Below are positions 1 to 12,000 of a stretch of 16,405 nucleotides of DNA, one piece after another. The DNA comes from an uncultured Lachnospiraceae bacterium. GTDB lineage: Bacteria; Bacillota; Clostridia; Lachnospirales; Lachnospiraceae. The DNA lies in NCBI GenBank assembly GCA_910577765.1, contig CAJTOV010000087.1, positions 1-16,405 on the forward strand, read 5' to 3'. The position numbers and the translations under genes were made by a program. The first letter of the stretch is position 1, and every line of letters starts with the position of its first letter. Below the pieces are notes generated by a model. The model saw only the letters and a list, made by a program, of their open reading frames with translations. It was not told the origin of the DNA and made no database searches.

Positions 1-9
1 AAAGGAGAG
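1..9 (+). promoter_or_regulatory. Ribosome binding site of the giant surface protein gene
   Basis: AAAGGAGAG is a near-perfect Shine-Dalgarno sequence, with its GGAG core about nine bases before the ATG at 17. It fixes that ATG as the start: the codons that follow give a basic, then hydrophobic signal peptide with nothing missing. The promoter lies left of the window. Confidence 0.85.
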
Positions 10-16
10 AGGGATT

Positions 17-3000
17 ATGTTGAGAAAGCTTCGCAAGAACTACAGACGCCTGGTCGCTTTTATGCTGACCATAGCCATGACATTCACCAACGTGGGAACG
101 AACCTGAATGTGGCGTTTGCAGCCGGTGAAGAGCAGGAAGCTCTGTTCCTGGTTGATGGCACAGATCTTAGGGAAGCAATCCAGGACGCCATTGATGGCG
201 GTGAGACATTTCGTTTCAGTTCCCTGGAGTTGAAGACAGACAGCAAACGTCTGAAAACTTCCTATGAGAATCTTATTGGAGGAAAGGATGGCCAGGTCTA
301 CCAGTTAGATGTGGATGTGGATGACCGCTATGCCCTGGACGGCACTTCTGTGGAAGTGTTCTACAATGCGGGCACAGACAACGTGATCTTCCTGTTCGTC
401 AACGAGAGTGACATGGTTGTCAAGTTCCGGGCCAGCGTGGATGGATATGAGACCGCAAGGGTGGCAATCAATCCCAATGCAGCCAACGTGGACGACACGG
501 AAGCCTCCTATGTGGAAGATTACAGCAATACGACTGTGAAGGATGATATGCCTCATACCGCTGGGGCAGAAGTTCTGAACCCAACTGACACAGCGGACTC
601 AGATGCAGACGAGGGAACGGAAGCAGATCCAGCGGAGACAATCCAGACAGAGGGAGAAAACGGGGAAGCCGAGACTTCCGAAGCAGACAGCACAACCGAA
701 GCAGAAGGCACAGAAGCTGTGGAAACCACGGAAGCTGAGAATGCCGAAACCACGGAGGCGTCCGGAACCACGGAAGCTGCCAGTGAGGCAGACGGAGAAA
801 GTACGGAGGCTGTGGAGACTTCGGTGGAGGAAACCGAAGAAACGACCGTAGAGGCGTTTGACGATGGAACCGAAGCAGAGCCGGAGGAGACCGAGGCCCC
901 GGCAGAGCCAGAGGAAACCCAGGCAGAGCCGGAGGAGATCGAGAGCCCAGAGGAACCGGATGCGGATGCTGATGAGGCAGCTTCTGAGGAAGGGACCGCT
1001 GTCGCCAGCATTTCTCTGAGGAACCTGCATCAGGTGGCATCCAGTGTGCAGGTGCTGGATGATGCGGACATTGTCATTGATTCCCAGGATGTTCCCGGGG
1101 ACGAGAAGCCGGAAATCGATGAGGACACCCAGGTGAAGGTCGAGACCTCAGAAACAGAGGCCGATGACAAGGCGGAGCCGGAGACAACAGAAGGGGAGAC
1201 CGAGGAGACCAGAGCCGCAGAGACCCAGGAGACCACGGCGCCGGAGGCTGAGGAAACCACTGAGGCCCCGGAGACCAGTGTGTCTGAGACAGAGGACAGC
1301 GCTCCTATGGAGACCAGCGAAGCAGCCGGGGATGCGACAGATGCTGAGACAGATGCGGCAGCCACAGAGGAGGAAACCAGCGGCGCAGACATTATTATAG
1401 AAGAAGAGACTACGGCAGCAGACGAGAGCAGCGCTGCCGACACGCCGGTGAAGGTGGAAGAGACCACAGCTCCGGAGACCACAGTACCTGCTGACAATGG
1501 CAGCGCGGACCAGAATACTCCCGTGGTGGAGGAAGAAGGCCAGGAGCTGGAGGACGATATCAACGGTACCATGCAGTATCATGGCACCCTGGACAGCAAG
1601 GCATTTGACACAGTCACCATCTGGGGCCGGGCAAATGCAAGGGCTGTGCGGGTATCCCTGGAAGCTATTGACCAGATCGTCGGCTCTGTAGTAAAAGAAA
1701 ACAGCAGCTATACCCTGTACATCAGCCATGTGCTGACCGCTGGGGAAGCCCAGTATGTGAAGAACGAGGTCATTTCTCTGGAAGAGGCAGATTTTGCGGA
1801 TGGACAGTATGATCTTGGCAGCCATGAATATGTAAAAGAAGGAATGCAGCTTTCCGGGGCCGCACCGGTGGTGGCCGTGGAGGACTTCGCGGAAGAAGAC
1901 GGTGTGCCCACTGCCTTTGCGGAGATGGAGTACGAGATCCTGGACGGCTGGCATATTGTGCCGGAGAGCTCCACGGAACTGGACAATGGCGGCATCAGCC
2001 TGTTCAGCATGTTCATTGGAGATCTGGACGGACTGGTTCTGGAGCCGGATGAGGATGTGCTGGTGGTGACCGTCAATATTCTGGATGGCGACGATATCCC
2101 CATGCAGGTGCCGGATTCCTTTGAAGTGCCCATGGAAAACGGGAAATTTACGGTCAACTATAAGATTCCCGTGTATGACGGCTATGAGCCGGAACTGCGG
2201 GACGGAAATGGACTGACACTCTCAGATGGAACCCTGACCGGAACATTTACCCAGGCCGGGGAGATTGAGGTGAACCTGGTTTACCAGGCGTCAGAGACGG
2301 TCTACCATGTAAAGCATCTCTTCCAGACCCTGGATGGGGACTATGAGGAGAAGGCAGAGCATCCGGCAGAGGAGAAAACCAGCACTGTGGGTACCGTGAC
2401 CCAGGCGGAAGCCAAGTTTGTGGACGGTTTTACACCTATGGGCATTTCCCAGGATGTGGTGCAGCCGGAGGGCGCTACAGTAATTGAAATTCGTTACAAC
2501 CGCAACGAGTATTCCCTGCTGTTTGATACCATGGGCGGCTCCTATATTCCTACTATTACCGGGAAATATGAGACCGAAGTGGATCTGAACAGTGTGGATG
2601 AGCCCGGTCGTACCAGCTACACATTTGTGGGATGGTATAGCGATGAAGCGCTGAGCCAACCGGTAAGCAGCGTAGTTCTGGATAGTGATAAGCGGGTCTA
2701 CGCCAAGTGGGATGGAGCCGTTGTGGACTATAAGGTAGTCTATCTGAAAGAAAATGCCAACGATGCGGATTATTCTTATGCGGGGACAGTGACTTTGCAG
2801 GCAAAGGCAGGGACACAAGTGACGGCGGATGCCAACACTGTTAAGCCGACGGAATTTAATAAGGATAATGATGCGAGGTATTTTGAGTTCTTGGATTCGG
2901 AGACCAAGAATGTAGAAGCTGACGGAAGTACGGTTATCCAGGTGAGGTATACGCGGAATCAGTATACTATTACGTTTGAAGGAACTTCCTTTAACGGAGG

Positions 3001-6000
3001 GTATAAGATTGTATGTGGGAAGACAGAGCATGTACATGAGGAAGTGCAAAAGCATTCAGCAATTTTTGGTGAATATTATACCATAGGATGTTATGCAACG
3101 GATGCTTGTAAGAACGCAGGCTGGTTCCATAGCCATAGTTTATCATGTGATGCTGGGTATCCCACTTGCGGTGTGGAAGAACATTCCCATACTGATGCTT
3201 GTAAAGAGTATGTACCACCGCACGGAAATCTCCAGATCACTGCAAAATACGGTGCCTTCATTGGAGATGAGTGGAACCGTCTGGTGGGACCTGGCACAGA
3301 TTACGAAAATAGGAACTGGTACTGGAGTGGGAGTTTAATAACTACTTATCAGAGTATCATGCCAGCCGAAGATAAGCCGCTACGTGGAACAGAAATGTCC
3401 GGAACCGAACGTAATCTGTATTATTATGTGGAGGATTCAGCAGGAACAGAGACAGCTCCAAATGACAATAGCGGCAGAATGTTCCGGGAGGTCAATCATG
3501 TAAAGATTTTGAGTGATACTAGACCCACATACGAAGAAGAATTCTACAGTATGGAGGGGATGGGATATGAAAGATACCGCAGTACAGTAAAAGAGTGGGA
3601 ATATGGGCAGAATGGAGGGAAGCCAAGCAAATGGCCAGGTACCACCCTCAAGTTCTATTACTCCGCAAAAGACTACGAACTTGCCCTCAACAACCTTGCC
3701 AACACCTCCGTCCCCAGAAAGGAAACCGTCAAATACACCGCCAGCATCGCCGGCATCCTCACAGAGGAAGAAGCCAAATTCGCAGAAGGCGTCTTCGGCG
3801 GCTGGTATCTGGACCCGGAGTGCACCAAACCCTACCAGGGCAACAAGACCATGCCCATGGGCCTGGTACTCTACGCCAAAAAGATCGTCAAGACCTACAC
3901 CGTAGAGTTTGTGGATTCCGAAAATGCTGATGAGAAGTACGACCAGCAGGAAGTCGAGGCAGGAAAGCCCAGCCACGGCTCCGCCTATCCGGAGAAGGAC
4001 GGCAAGATTTTCGACGGCTGGTACACCGATCCCGAGTGCACCCAGAAGTTCGACATCAACAGCCCCATCACCGCGGACACCAAGGTATACGCTAAGTGGA
4101 GAGAATCCTCCACCATCAACTATACGGTTCGCCATGTAACCGCAGACGGCCGTATCATCAGCCAGTCCACGGTTACCGGAAATGTAGGCGACATGGTGGT
4201 AATCAAAGCCATCAAGCCAGGAACCGTCAACCCGGACTATGCAGAATACAATGTCCCGGATACCATCCAGGTGGAGCGCCGTCTGACCCGTGGTGAGAAT
4301 AATGACATCACCATCACCTACTCCAAGCTTGCAGACCTGACCTATGAGATCCGGTATGAGTACAACGGAAACATCATTTCCGAACTCAACGAAGGCGCCA
4401 AACCCGCCAGAGCCTACCAGATCACCATCCAGGCCGATGTGAAGAAGCTGACGGAGCAGGGCTACCAGCTTGCGGAAGGCGAGCCGGCCAAGAGGATGGT
4501 AAGCCTGGTATCCGACAATACGAAAAATGTCTTCGTATTCAAGCTTGCCCCGGCTACCTACCGGATCACCTACAATCTGGACGGCGGAGCCCTGGCACCA
4601 GGCGTGACCAACCCGGACAGCTACACCCCCGCTGAGATGACCGGAGCCATCGTGCTCAGCAATCCGTCCAAAGAGGGCTATACCTTCACCGGATGGGAGC
4701 TGACCACCGGCAAGGTAGGCGGCGGTAATGCCTACGATGGTATGCAGGTAGAGATTGAGAATACCAGCTACGGCCACCTGGCATTTAAGGCCACATACGA
4801 ACCCAGAAAGGACCTGACCTACACGGTCAACTACTACAAGGCAGGAACCACTGAGAAGCTGCTGAAATCCAGGGAGGAGAAGAACCAGACCTTCGGCGCC
4901 ACAGTCGAAGAGACTGCACCGGAGATTCCCGGATACAGTGTGGATGAGGCAAAGAAGTCTGTGACCATCCAGGTTGACAACGGCCGGAATGTGATCAATT
5001 TCTACTACACCCGAGTATCCAACCTTCACTACGAGGTTCACTATTACTACCAGGATGGAAGCTTCACCCAGGAAGAAGTAACCGAAGGTGATAACGGCAC
5101 CTACAAAGATCCGATCCCCTACGATGCCACCACACCCAGGACTTACAAAGGGAAAAACTACGTGCTGGAGAAAGTCGAGAAGACAGGCGACGGAACCATC
5201 TCCACTCAGGAAGACCAGAACGTAGTCAAGGTGTACTACACTGTAGATGAAAAATCCGATCCGGGCAAAGACCCCGATCCCACGAACCCAGGAGACGGCA
5301 TTCCAGACAAATACCAGGTTACCATCACCTATGTGGCAAAGGGTAAGGGTACAGTCACTGCCCTGGAAGGCGGCACGGTAGAAGAAGTCCGTACTACTGC
5401 GGAAATCAGAAAAAATGCAGACGGAACCATCACGGTTGAAAGGGAAGTGGATGTATATCCCTACGCAGCCGTGCAGGCAACTCCCGATGCAGGCTACAGC
5501 TTCACCGGCTGGACCAGCAATGGAACCAGCTATAAGAACACCGACGAGATCAAGACCCAGAAGATTACCACAGATACCACCTTCACAGCCAGCTTTACCG
5601 AGAATGGCAATGTGACCATTTTCTACAAAGCCACAGAGGGCGGAACCGTGGCTCCGGACAATGAATCCCTGAAACCAGCTACCGGCGTGGCCCAGGGCTC
5701 CACTGCCCAGCCAAAGGATGGCTATAAGTTCGTCAACTGGACGGACAAAGACAACAACGAGGTAAGCGGGGAAGTGACCTTTGTACCGGCAAAGACCGGC
5801 GCAGTCTGGGTAGACGGAACCACCTACACAGCCAACTTCACCAAGCGTACTGACCTTCCTTATGAAGTCCACTACTTCTATGGTGAAGTGGAGGACACAA
5901 GAAATGCGGTTAAGGAGCCGAACGGCACGTTTGGCGAGAAGATTCCTTACACAGCAGAACCGACAGCCACATACCAGGAAAAGAACTACACCCTGGTGAA

Positions 6001-9000
6001 GATCGAGAAGACAGGCGACGGAACCGTCACCACGACCCCGGAGAAGAACGTGGTCAACGTATACTATCTCCTGGATACAGAAGGACCCAATGGGACATCT
6101 GACGGTATCCCGGACAAATACCAGATCACCATCACCTACGTGTCTGGAGCCAACGGAACCGTAGACGGAACCATCAAAGAGGTCCATACGGTAAAGACCT
6201 TTGAACGGAATGAGGATGGCACCATCAATGAGGCGACTCTGAGAGATAACCCGGCTATCCCGGCTGCTGCTGTCACGGCCAAAGCCAACCCGGGCTACAA
6301 GTTCGACAACTGGACCAGCGATGGCGTAGAGTATAGTGCTGTATCCGCCATCCAGGCTCTGAAGGTCAGCCAGAACAAGGAATTCCAGGCCAACTTTACA
6401 GCAAGAGAGGATCTGGGGTACGAAGTCCGTTACTTCTACGACGGGACGGCAGGGAAAACCATGAAAGACAAAGGAATCCTGAATGCAGAGATTCCATACA
6501 CTGCCGAGCCAACCGACACCTACGACCAGAAGCATTACACCCTGGAAAAGGTTGTAAAACACAGCAACGGAATCATCACCGCCGAAGTGAAGAAAAATAT
6601 CGTGGAGATCTACTATCTCCTGGATGTGGAAGGCCCGGACGGGAAGCCCGACGGTATCCCGGACCAGTACCAGGTCCGCGTCACCTACCGCTCCAGCAGC
6701 AACGGAGCAGTGAAAGGCACTTTGAAAGAGCTTCTCACCACCGTAAAGCTTGAGCGTGATCCTGAGACCCAGGTAATCCTCAGCGCCACACCGGTTGAGG
6801 CCCATCCCCAGGCAGAGGTGACGGTGGAGCCTGCCGACGGTTACGAGTTCGCAGGCTGGACCAGCGTCAGCACTGAGGGAACCAGGGAAGATTATGCAGA
6901 CGCAGAAGATATCCGGGCTGTGGATGTCCGCGCGGATAAGGAATTTACCGCCAACTTCACCAGGCTCACTAACTTAGCGTATGAGGTGCACTACTACTTC
7001 GGTCAGGAAGGTGCGTACACCACCTATACCGAAGCCACAGAACTGGCAGTAGGTCCGGTCAATGGAACCTTTGGAGACAAGATTCCTTACGACGCGCCAG
7101 ATTCCAGAACCTATGGCCGCCAGGGCGAAAACGAAAGGAATTACACCCTGGAGCATATTGATGATCCCAGCAACGGAATTATTACCACAAAAGTAACAGA
7201 CAATGTGGTGAGAGTTTACTATACCCTGGACGCCGAAGGCCCCGATGGAATGCCTGACAACATCCCGGATAAGTACCAGATCACCATCACATATGTAGCA
7301 GAAAGCAACGGAGCATATGGAACGGTAGAAGGAACCACCAAAGAGTTCCACACCATTGCTGAGATTACACGGGATCCAGATAACCAGACCATCATTAAGG
7401 TAGAGGAAACTCCGGCTGCTCCAGAGGCCAAGGTAACCCCGCAGCCAGCCGACGGCTACAAGTTCGTCAACTGGACCAGCGGAACCGACAGCTATCCGGA
7501 TACGGCAGCGATCCAGAAGCTGGAAATCAGTCAGGATACCACTTTCATCGCCTACTTTACGGAAAAAGCCAACGTGAACATTCTTTATCAGGCCACAAAG
7601 GGAGGATCCGTAACCACAAAAGAAGAGCATCCGGCACCGGCCACAGGCACGGTCCAGGGTTCTGCTGCAAAGGCAGATGACGGTTACCGGTTCACGGGCT
7701 GGACGGATCAGAATGGTGAGGCAGTTGCCGATGAGAATACCCTGACCTTCGTACCGGAGAAGCCAGGCGCAGTCTGGGTAGATGCTACCTACACCGCCAA
7801 CTTCACTGAACGCACGGATCTTCATTATGAAGTCCATTATTACTACGGAAACGATGGAACAACTTACCAGGAAGACACGGATAACCGGGTAATTTCAGAC
7901 AAGGGTAAGTTCAACGATCTGATCCGGTACGAGAGTCCGGTAAGCTGCCAGTTTGAGGGCAAGACCTATACCCTGGAGAAGATCGAGAAGCCCAGCAACG
8001 CCATTATCACCACAGAGAAGGCAAAGAACGTAGTGAACGTATACTACCTTCTGGACAAGGACGGCCCCGACGGAAACCCCGATGGCAAGCCGGATAAGTA
8101 CCAGATCCGCATCACCTACGTGCCAGGCACCAATGGAACCGTAACCGAGGATGTGACCGGAGCCAGCAAAGAGTTCCACACAGTCTGGACCTTTGAACGC
8201 AATGAGGATGGCACCATCAACATGGACACCCTTAAGAACACCCCGGCCAGCCCGAAAGCCGAAGTGACGGCCGAAGCCAACCCAGGCTACCAGTTTGAAG
8301 GCTGGACTACCACCGGACCAGACGGCGATGAGTCTTACGGCAGCGTAGACGCCATCCGGAACCTGAAGCTTAGTGAAAGCAGACAGTTCCAGGCCAATTT
8401 CACTGCCCGGACTGACCTGGGCTATGAAGTCCAGTACTTCTACGACAAAGTCAAGGGTGACGACGTGAAGGGCCAAGGTACCCTGGATATGGCGATTCCC
8501 TATAAAGAGAAAGCACCGCAGACCAGAGAGTTCCGTGGAAAGAACTACATGCTGGAGAGCATTGACATTACCTCCAGCAATGGAATGATCACACCGGAAC
8601 AAGATAAAAATGTGGTGAAGATTTACTACACCCTGGATGCAGACGGCCCCGATAGGAAACCTGACGGCACACCGGACAAATGGCAGATCCGCATTACCTA
8701 CAAGGCAGGAGATTACGGCCAGGTAACCGGAACCACCACAGAGTTCCATACCGTCAAGACCTTTGAGCTGAATGCTGACAAGACCATCAAAGAGGGCAGT
8801 GTGGAGGATACTCCGGCTATCCCCAGGGCAGCCGTGACAGCCGATCCCAAGCCTGGTTATAAGTTCGTGGACTGGACCAGCACCGGGCGGGACGGACAGC
8901 AGGAGTCTTACAAGAAGATCACAGACATCCGGGCACTGCGGGTCAGCGCCAACAAGGAGTTTACAGCCAACTTCACTGCGAGAACAGATCTTCCCTATGA

Positions 9001-12000
9001 AGTCCATTATTTCTACAACGAGACCGAAGATAACGAGACCGAAGATACGGACAGTGCAGTGATAGGCAAGGGAACCCTTGATCAGCCCATCCCGTATACT
9101 GTGGAAAGAACCACAGAATACAATGGGAAGAAATACATGCTGGAACGCATCGACGCTCCCAGCAACGGAACGATTACACCGGAAGAAGAGAAGAATGTGG
9201 TGAACATTCACTACACCCTGGACGAGGATGGTGAGAATGGAACGTCTGACAGCATCCCGGATAAGTACCAGATCCGCATCACCTACAAGCCAGGAGCCAA
9301 TGGAACCGTGTCCGCAACCGGAACCGGAACCACCACAGAGTTCCACACCATCGCCACCTTTGACAGGGAAGACGACGGCACCATCAGCAATGTGGTGGTG
9401 ACTCCGGTGAACCCCGGCGCCGAAGTAATGGCTAAGCCGGACGACGGCTACCAGTTCACAGGCTGGACCAGTGGAGGAGACACCTTCAAAGATGTCACGG
9501 AAATCCGCCGTCAAAAGGTTGACAAGGACACTGAGTTCACGGCTAACTTCACGGAGCAGACTAACCTGCACTATGAGGTTCACTACTTCTACGACGGCAC
9601 GGAGGATGGCTTCCGGAAGGTGGAAGAGAATGACGGGATATTCGGCACCGCCATTTCCTACAAAGCCCCGCCCACCAGCATCTTCAACGGACAGAATTAC
9701 GTACTGGAGAAGATTGAGAAACTTAGCGGTGGAATCATTTCCATTGATCAGGCAAAGAATGTGGTGAACATCCACTACACCCTGGACGAGGACGGCCCCG
9801 GCCCCGACAAGGAGCCCGACGGCAAGCCGGATAAGTACCAGATCCGCATCACCTATGTAAGCGGCGGCAATGGCAGCGTAACCGGAAAAACCGAGGAATT
9901 CCACACAATCAAGAAATTTGACAGGAATCCGGACGGAACTATCACCAATGTCACCGACACTCCGGCGAAACCGGCAGCGGCCGTGACGGTCACCCCGGCA
10001 GAAGGCTATAAGTTTGTCAACTGGACCAGCGATGGCGAGACCTATGCAAAAGCAGAAGACATCCAGAAGCTGAGTCTGGGCACCAGCAAGGTGTTCACGG
10101 CCAACTTTGCAGGACGGGAAGACTTAAAGTACGAGATCCATTACTTCTACGGCCAGGAAGGCAGCTACCAGGATTACCAGGAAGCAGACGAACTGGCAGT
10201 GAAGAACAGCAACGGCGTTCTGAATACAGCATTCTGGCAGAAGGCAGAGCCCACCAGCCAGTACCAGGGACAGAACTACACCCTGGAGCATATTGAGAAG
10301 CCCACCAATGGAATCGTCACAGCCAAAGAATCTGACAATGTGGTGAACATTTACTACACCCTGGATGCAGACGGCCCGGAGGGACAGCCCGACGGCAGCC
10401 CGGATAAGTACCAGATCCGTCTGAACTATGTGCCAGGCGCCAACGGAACCGTAAAGGAAGTTGTAACCGGAGGCAGCGAAGAGTTCCACACGGTGAAGAC
10501 CTTTACCCGGAATCCCGACGGAACCATCGGCAATGTGACCGATGCCCCGGCCACCCCGGCAGCAGCCGTAGAACCGGCAGCCAACCCAGGCTATCAATTC
10601 ACCAACTGGTCAGACGGCACTACCAGCTACACCGGTACAGATGACATCCGCAGTCGTACCTTCATGGAGAGTATGACCTTTACAGCCAACTTCACTGAGC
10701 TGTCCAATGTCACCCTTCTCTATCAGGCTACTGCCGGCGGAAGCGTCAGCAGGACCGAAGAGTCCCTGCCCCCGGCTACGGGAGTTGCCCAGGGTTCCAC
10801 CGCCAAAGCAGCCGACGGCTACAGGTTCGTCAACTGGACGGATGCGGCAGGAAACCAAGTCAGCGACCAGGAGACCTTCCGGCCCGCCAAGGCAGCAGGA
10901 AGTGCATGGATTAACGGAACCACCTACACGGCCAACTTTACCCGGCGGACGGATCTGAAGTATGAGGTACATTACTTCTATGACCGGACCGAAGATGAAG
11001 GCCAGAGAGTCCTGGGAACCAACGGAACCTTCGGAGCCCAGATCATTGACTACACACCGGCGCAGACCAGCGCCTACAATGGTAAGAATTACGTGCTGGA
11101 AACCGTTGAGCGTCCCAGCGGCGGAATCATTACCACTGATGTGACCAGGAATATCGTCAACATTTACTACACTCTGGATGCAGACGGCCCCGACGGTACA
11201 CCCGACGGCACACCGGATAAATTCCAGATCCGCATCCGCTATCTGGCAGGCGCCAACGGCAGTCTGGAAGGAACCACCGAGGAAGTCCACACCGTGAAGA
11301 CCTTTGACAGAAATGCGGACGGAACCATTACCAACGTGCAGGATGCCCCGGCAGCCCCGGTGGCAGCGGTGCAGGCAGTACCCGGCGACGGATACCGGTT
11401 TGTAACCTGGACCAGCGGCAGTGACCGCTATGACAGTGTAGAAGCGATTCAGGCACTGTCCCTTAGCAGAGACACAACCTTTGTGGCCAGCTTTACAGCC
11501 AGAACCGACCTGGGCTACAGCGTCCACTATCTGTATGACGGCGAGGAAGACAGAGACAAAGCAGTATCTGTAAACAATGGAACCTTTGGGGCGGCGATTC
11601 CCTATACCGCAGAACTGACCAGCTCCTTCGCAGGAAAGAATTATGTCCTGGAGCGGGTTGAGAAGCCCAGCGGCGGAATCATCACCACCAGCATTGCCAG
11701 AAATGTGGTCAATATCCATTACACTCTGGATGAGGAATCGGATCCTGGCACCAAGCCCGATCCGACCAAACCCGGAGACGGAATCCCGGATAAGTACCAG
11801 ATCACCTTCACCTACCAGGTAGCCGCCGGTGCCCATGGCACTGTGACCGGAACCACCCAGGAAGTGAAGACCATCCAGGAGATCGTCCGGGACAAAGACA
11901 CCCAGGAGATCATCCAGGTGGGCCCGGTGACCCCGGCCCATCCCGCCCAGCCAGCCACGGTTCAGGCCGAGAACGGCTACCATTTCCAGGAATGGAGTGA

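Noticed and set aside
468..1572. Antisense and shifted frames of Ser/Ala- or Pro/Arg-rich sequence in the Glu/Thr stalk
   Set aside because: They are translations of the repetitive GAG/ACC/GCA codons of the stalk in other frames, without start signals.
3437..6805. A 1122-codon open frame antisense to the surface gene, with similar long antisense frames at 6974-7837, 7895-9904, 10124-10597 and 10610-12571
   Set aside because: All lie in the same phase, codon against codon. Their only possible stops are sense TTA, CTA and TCA codons, which this GC-biased repetitive gene hardly uses. They have no ribosome binding sites, and their products are low-complexity mirror images of the repeats.
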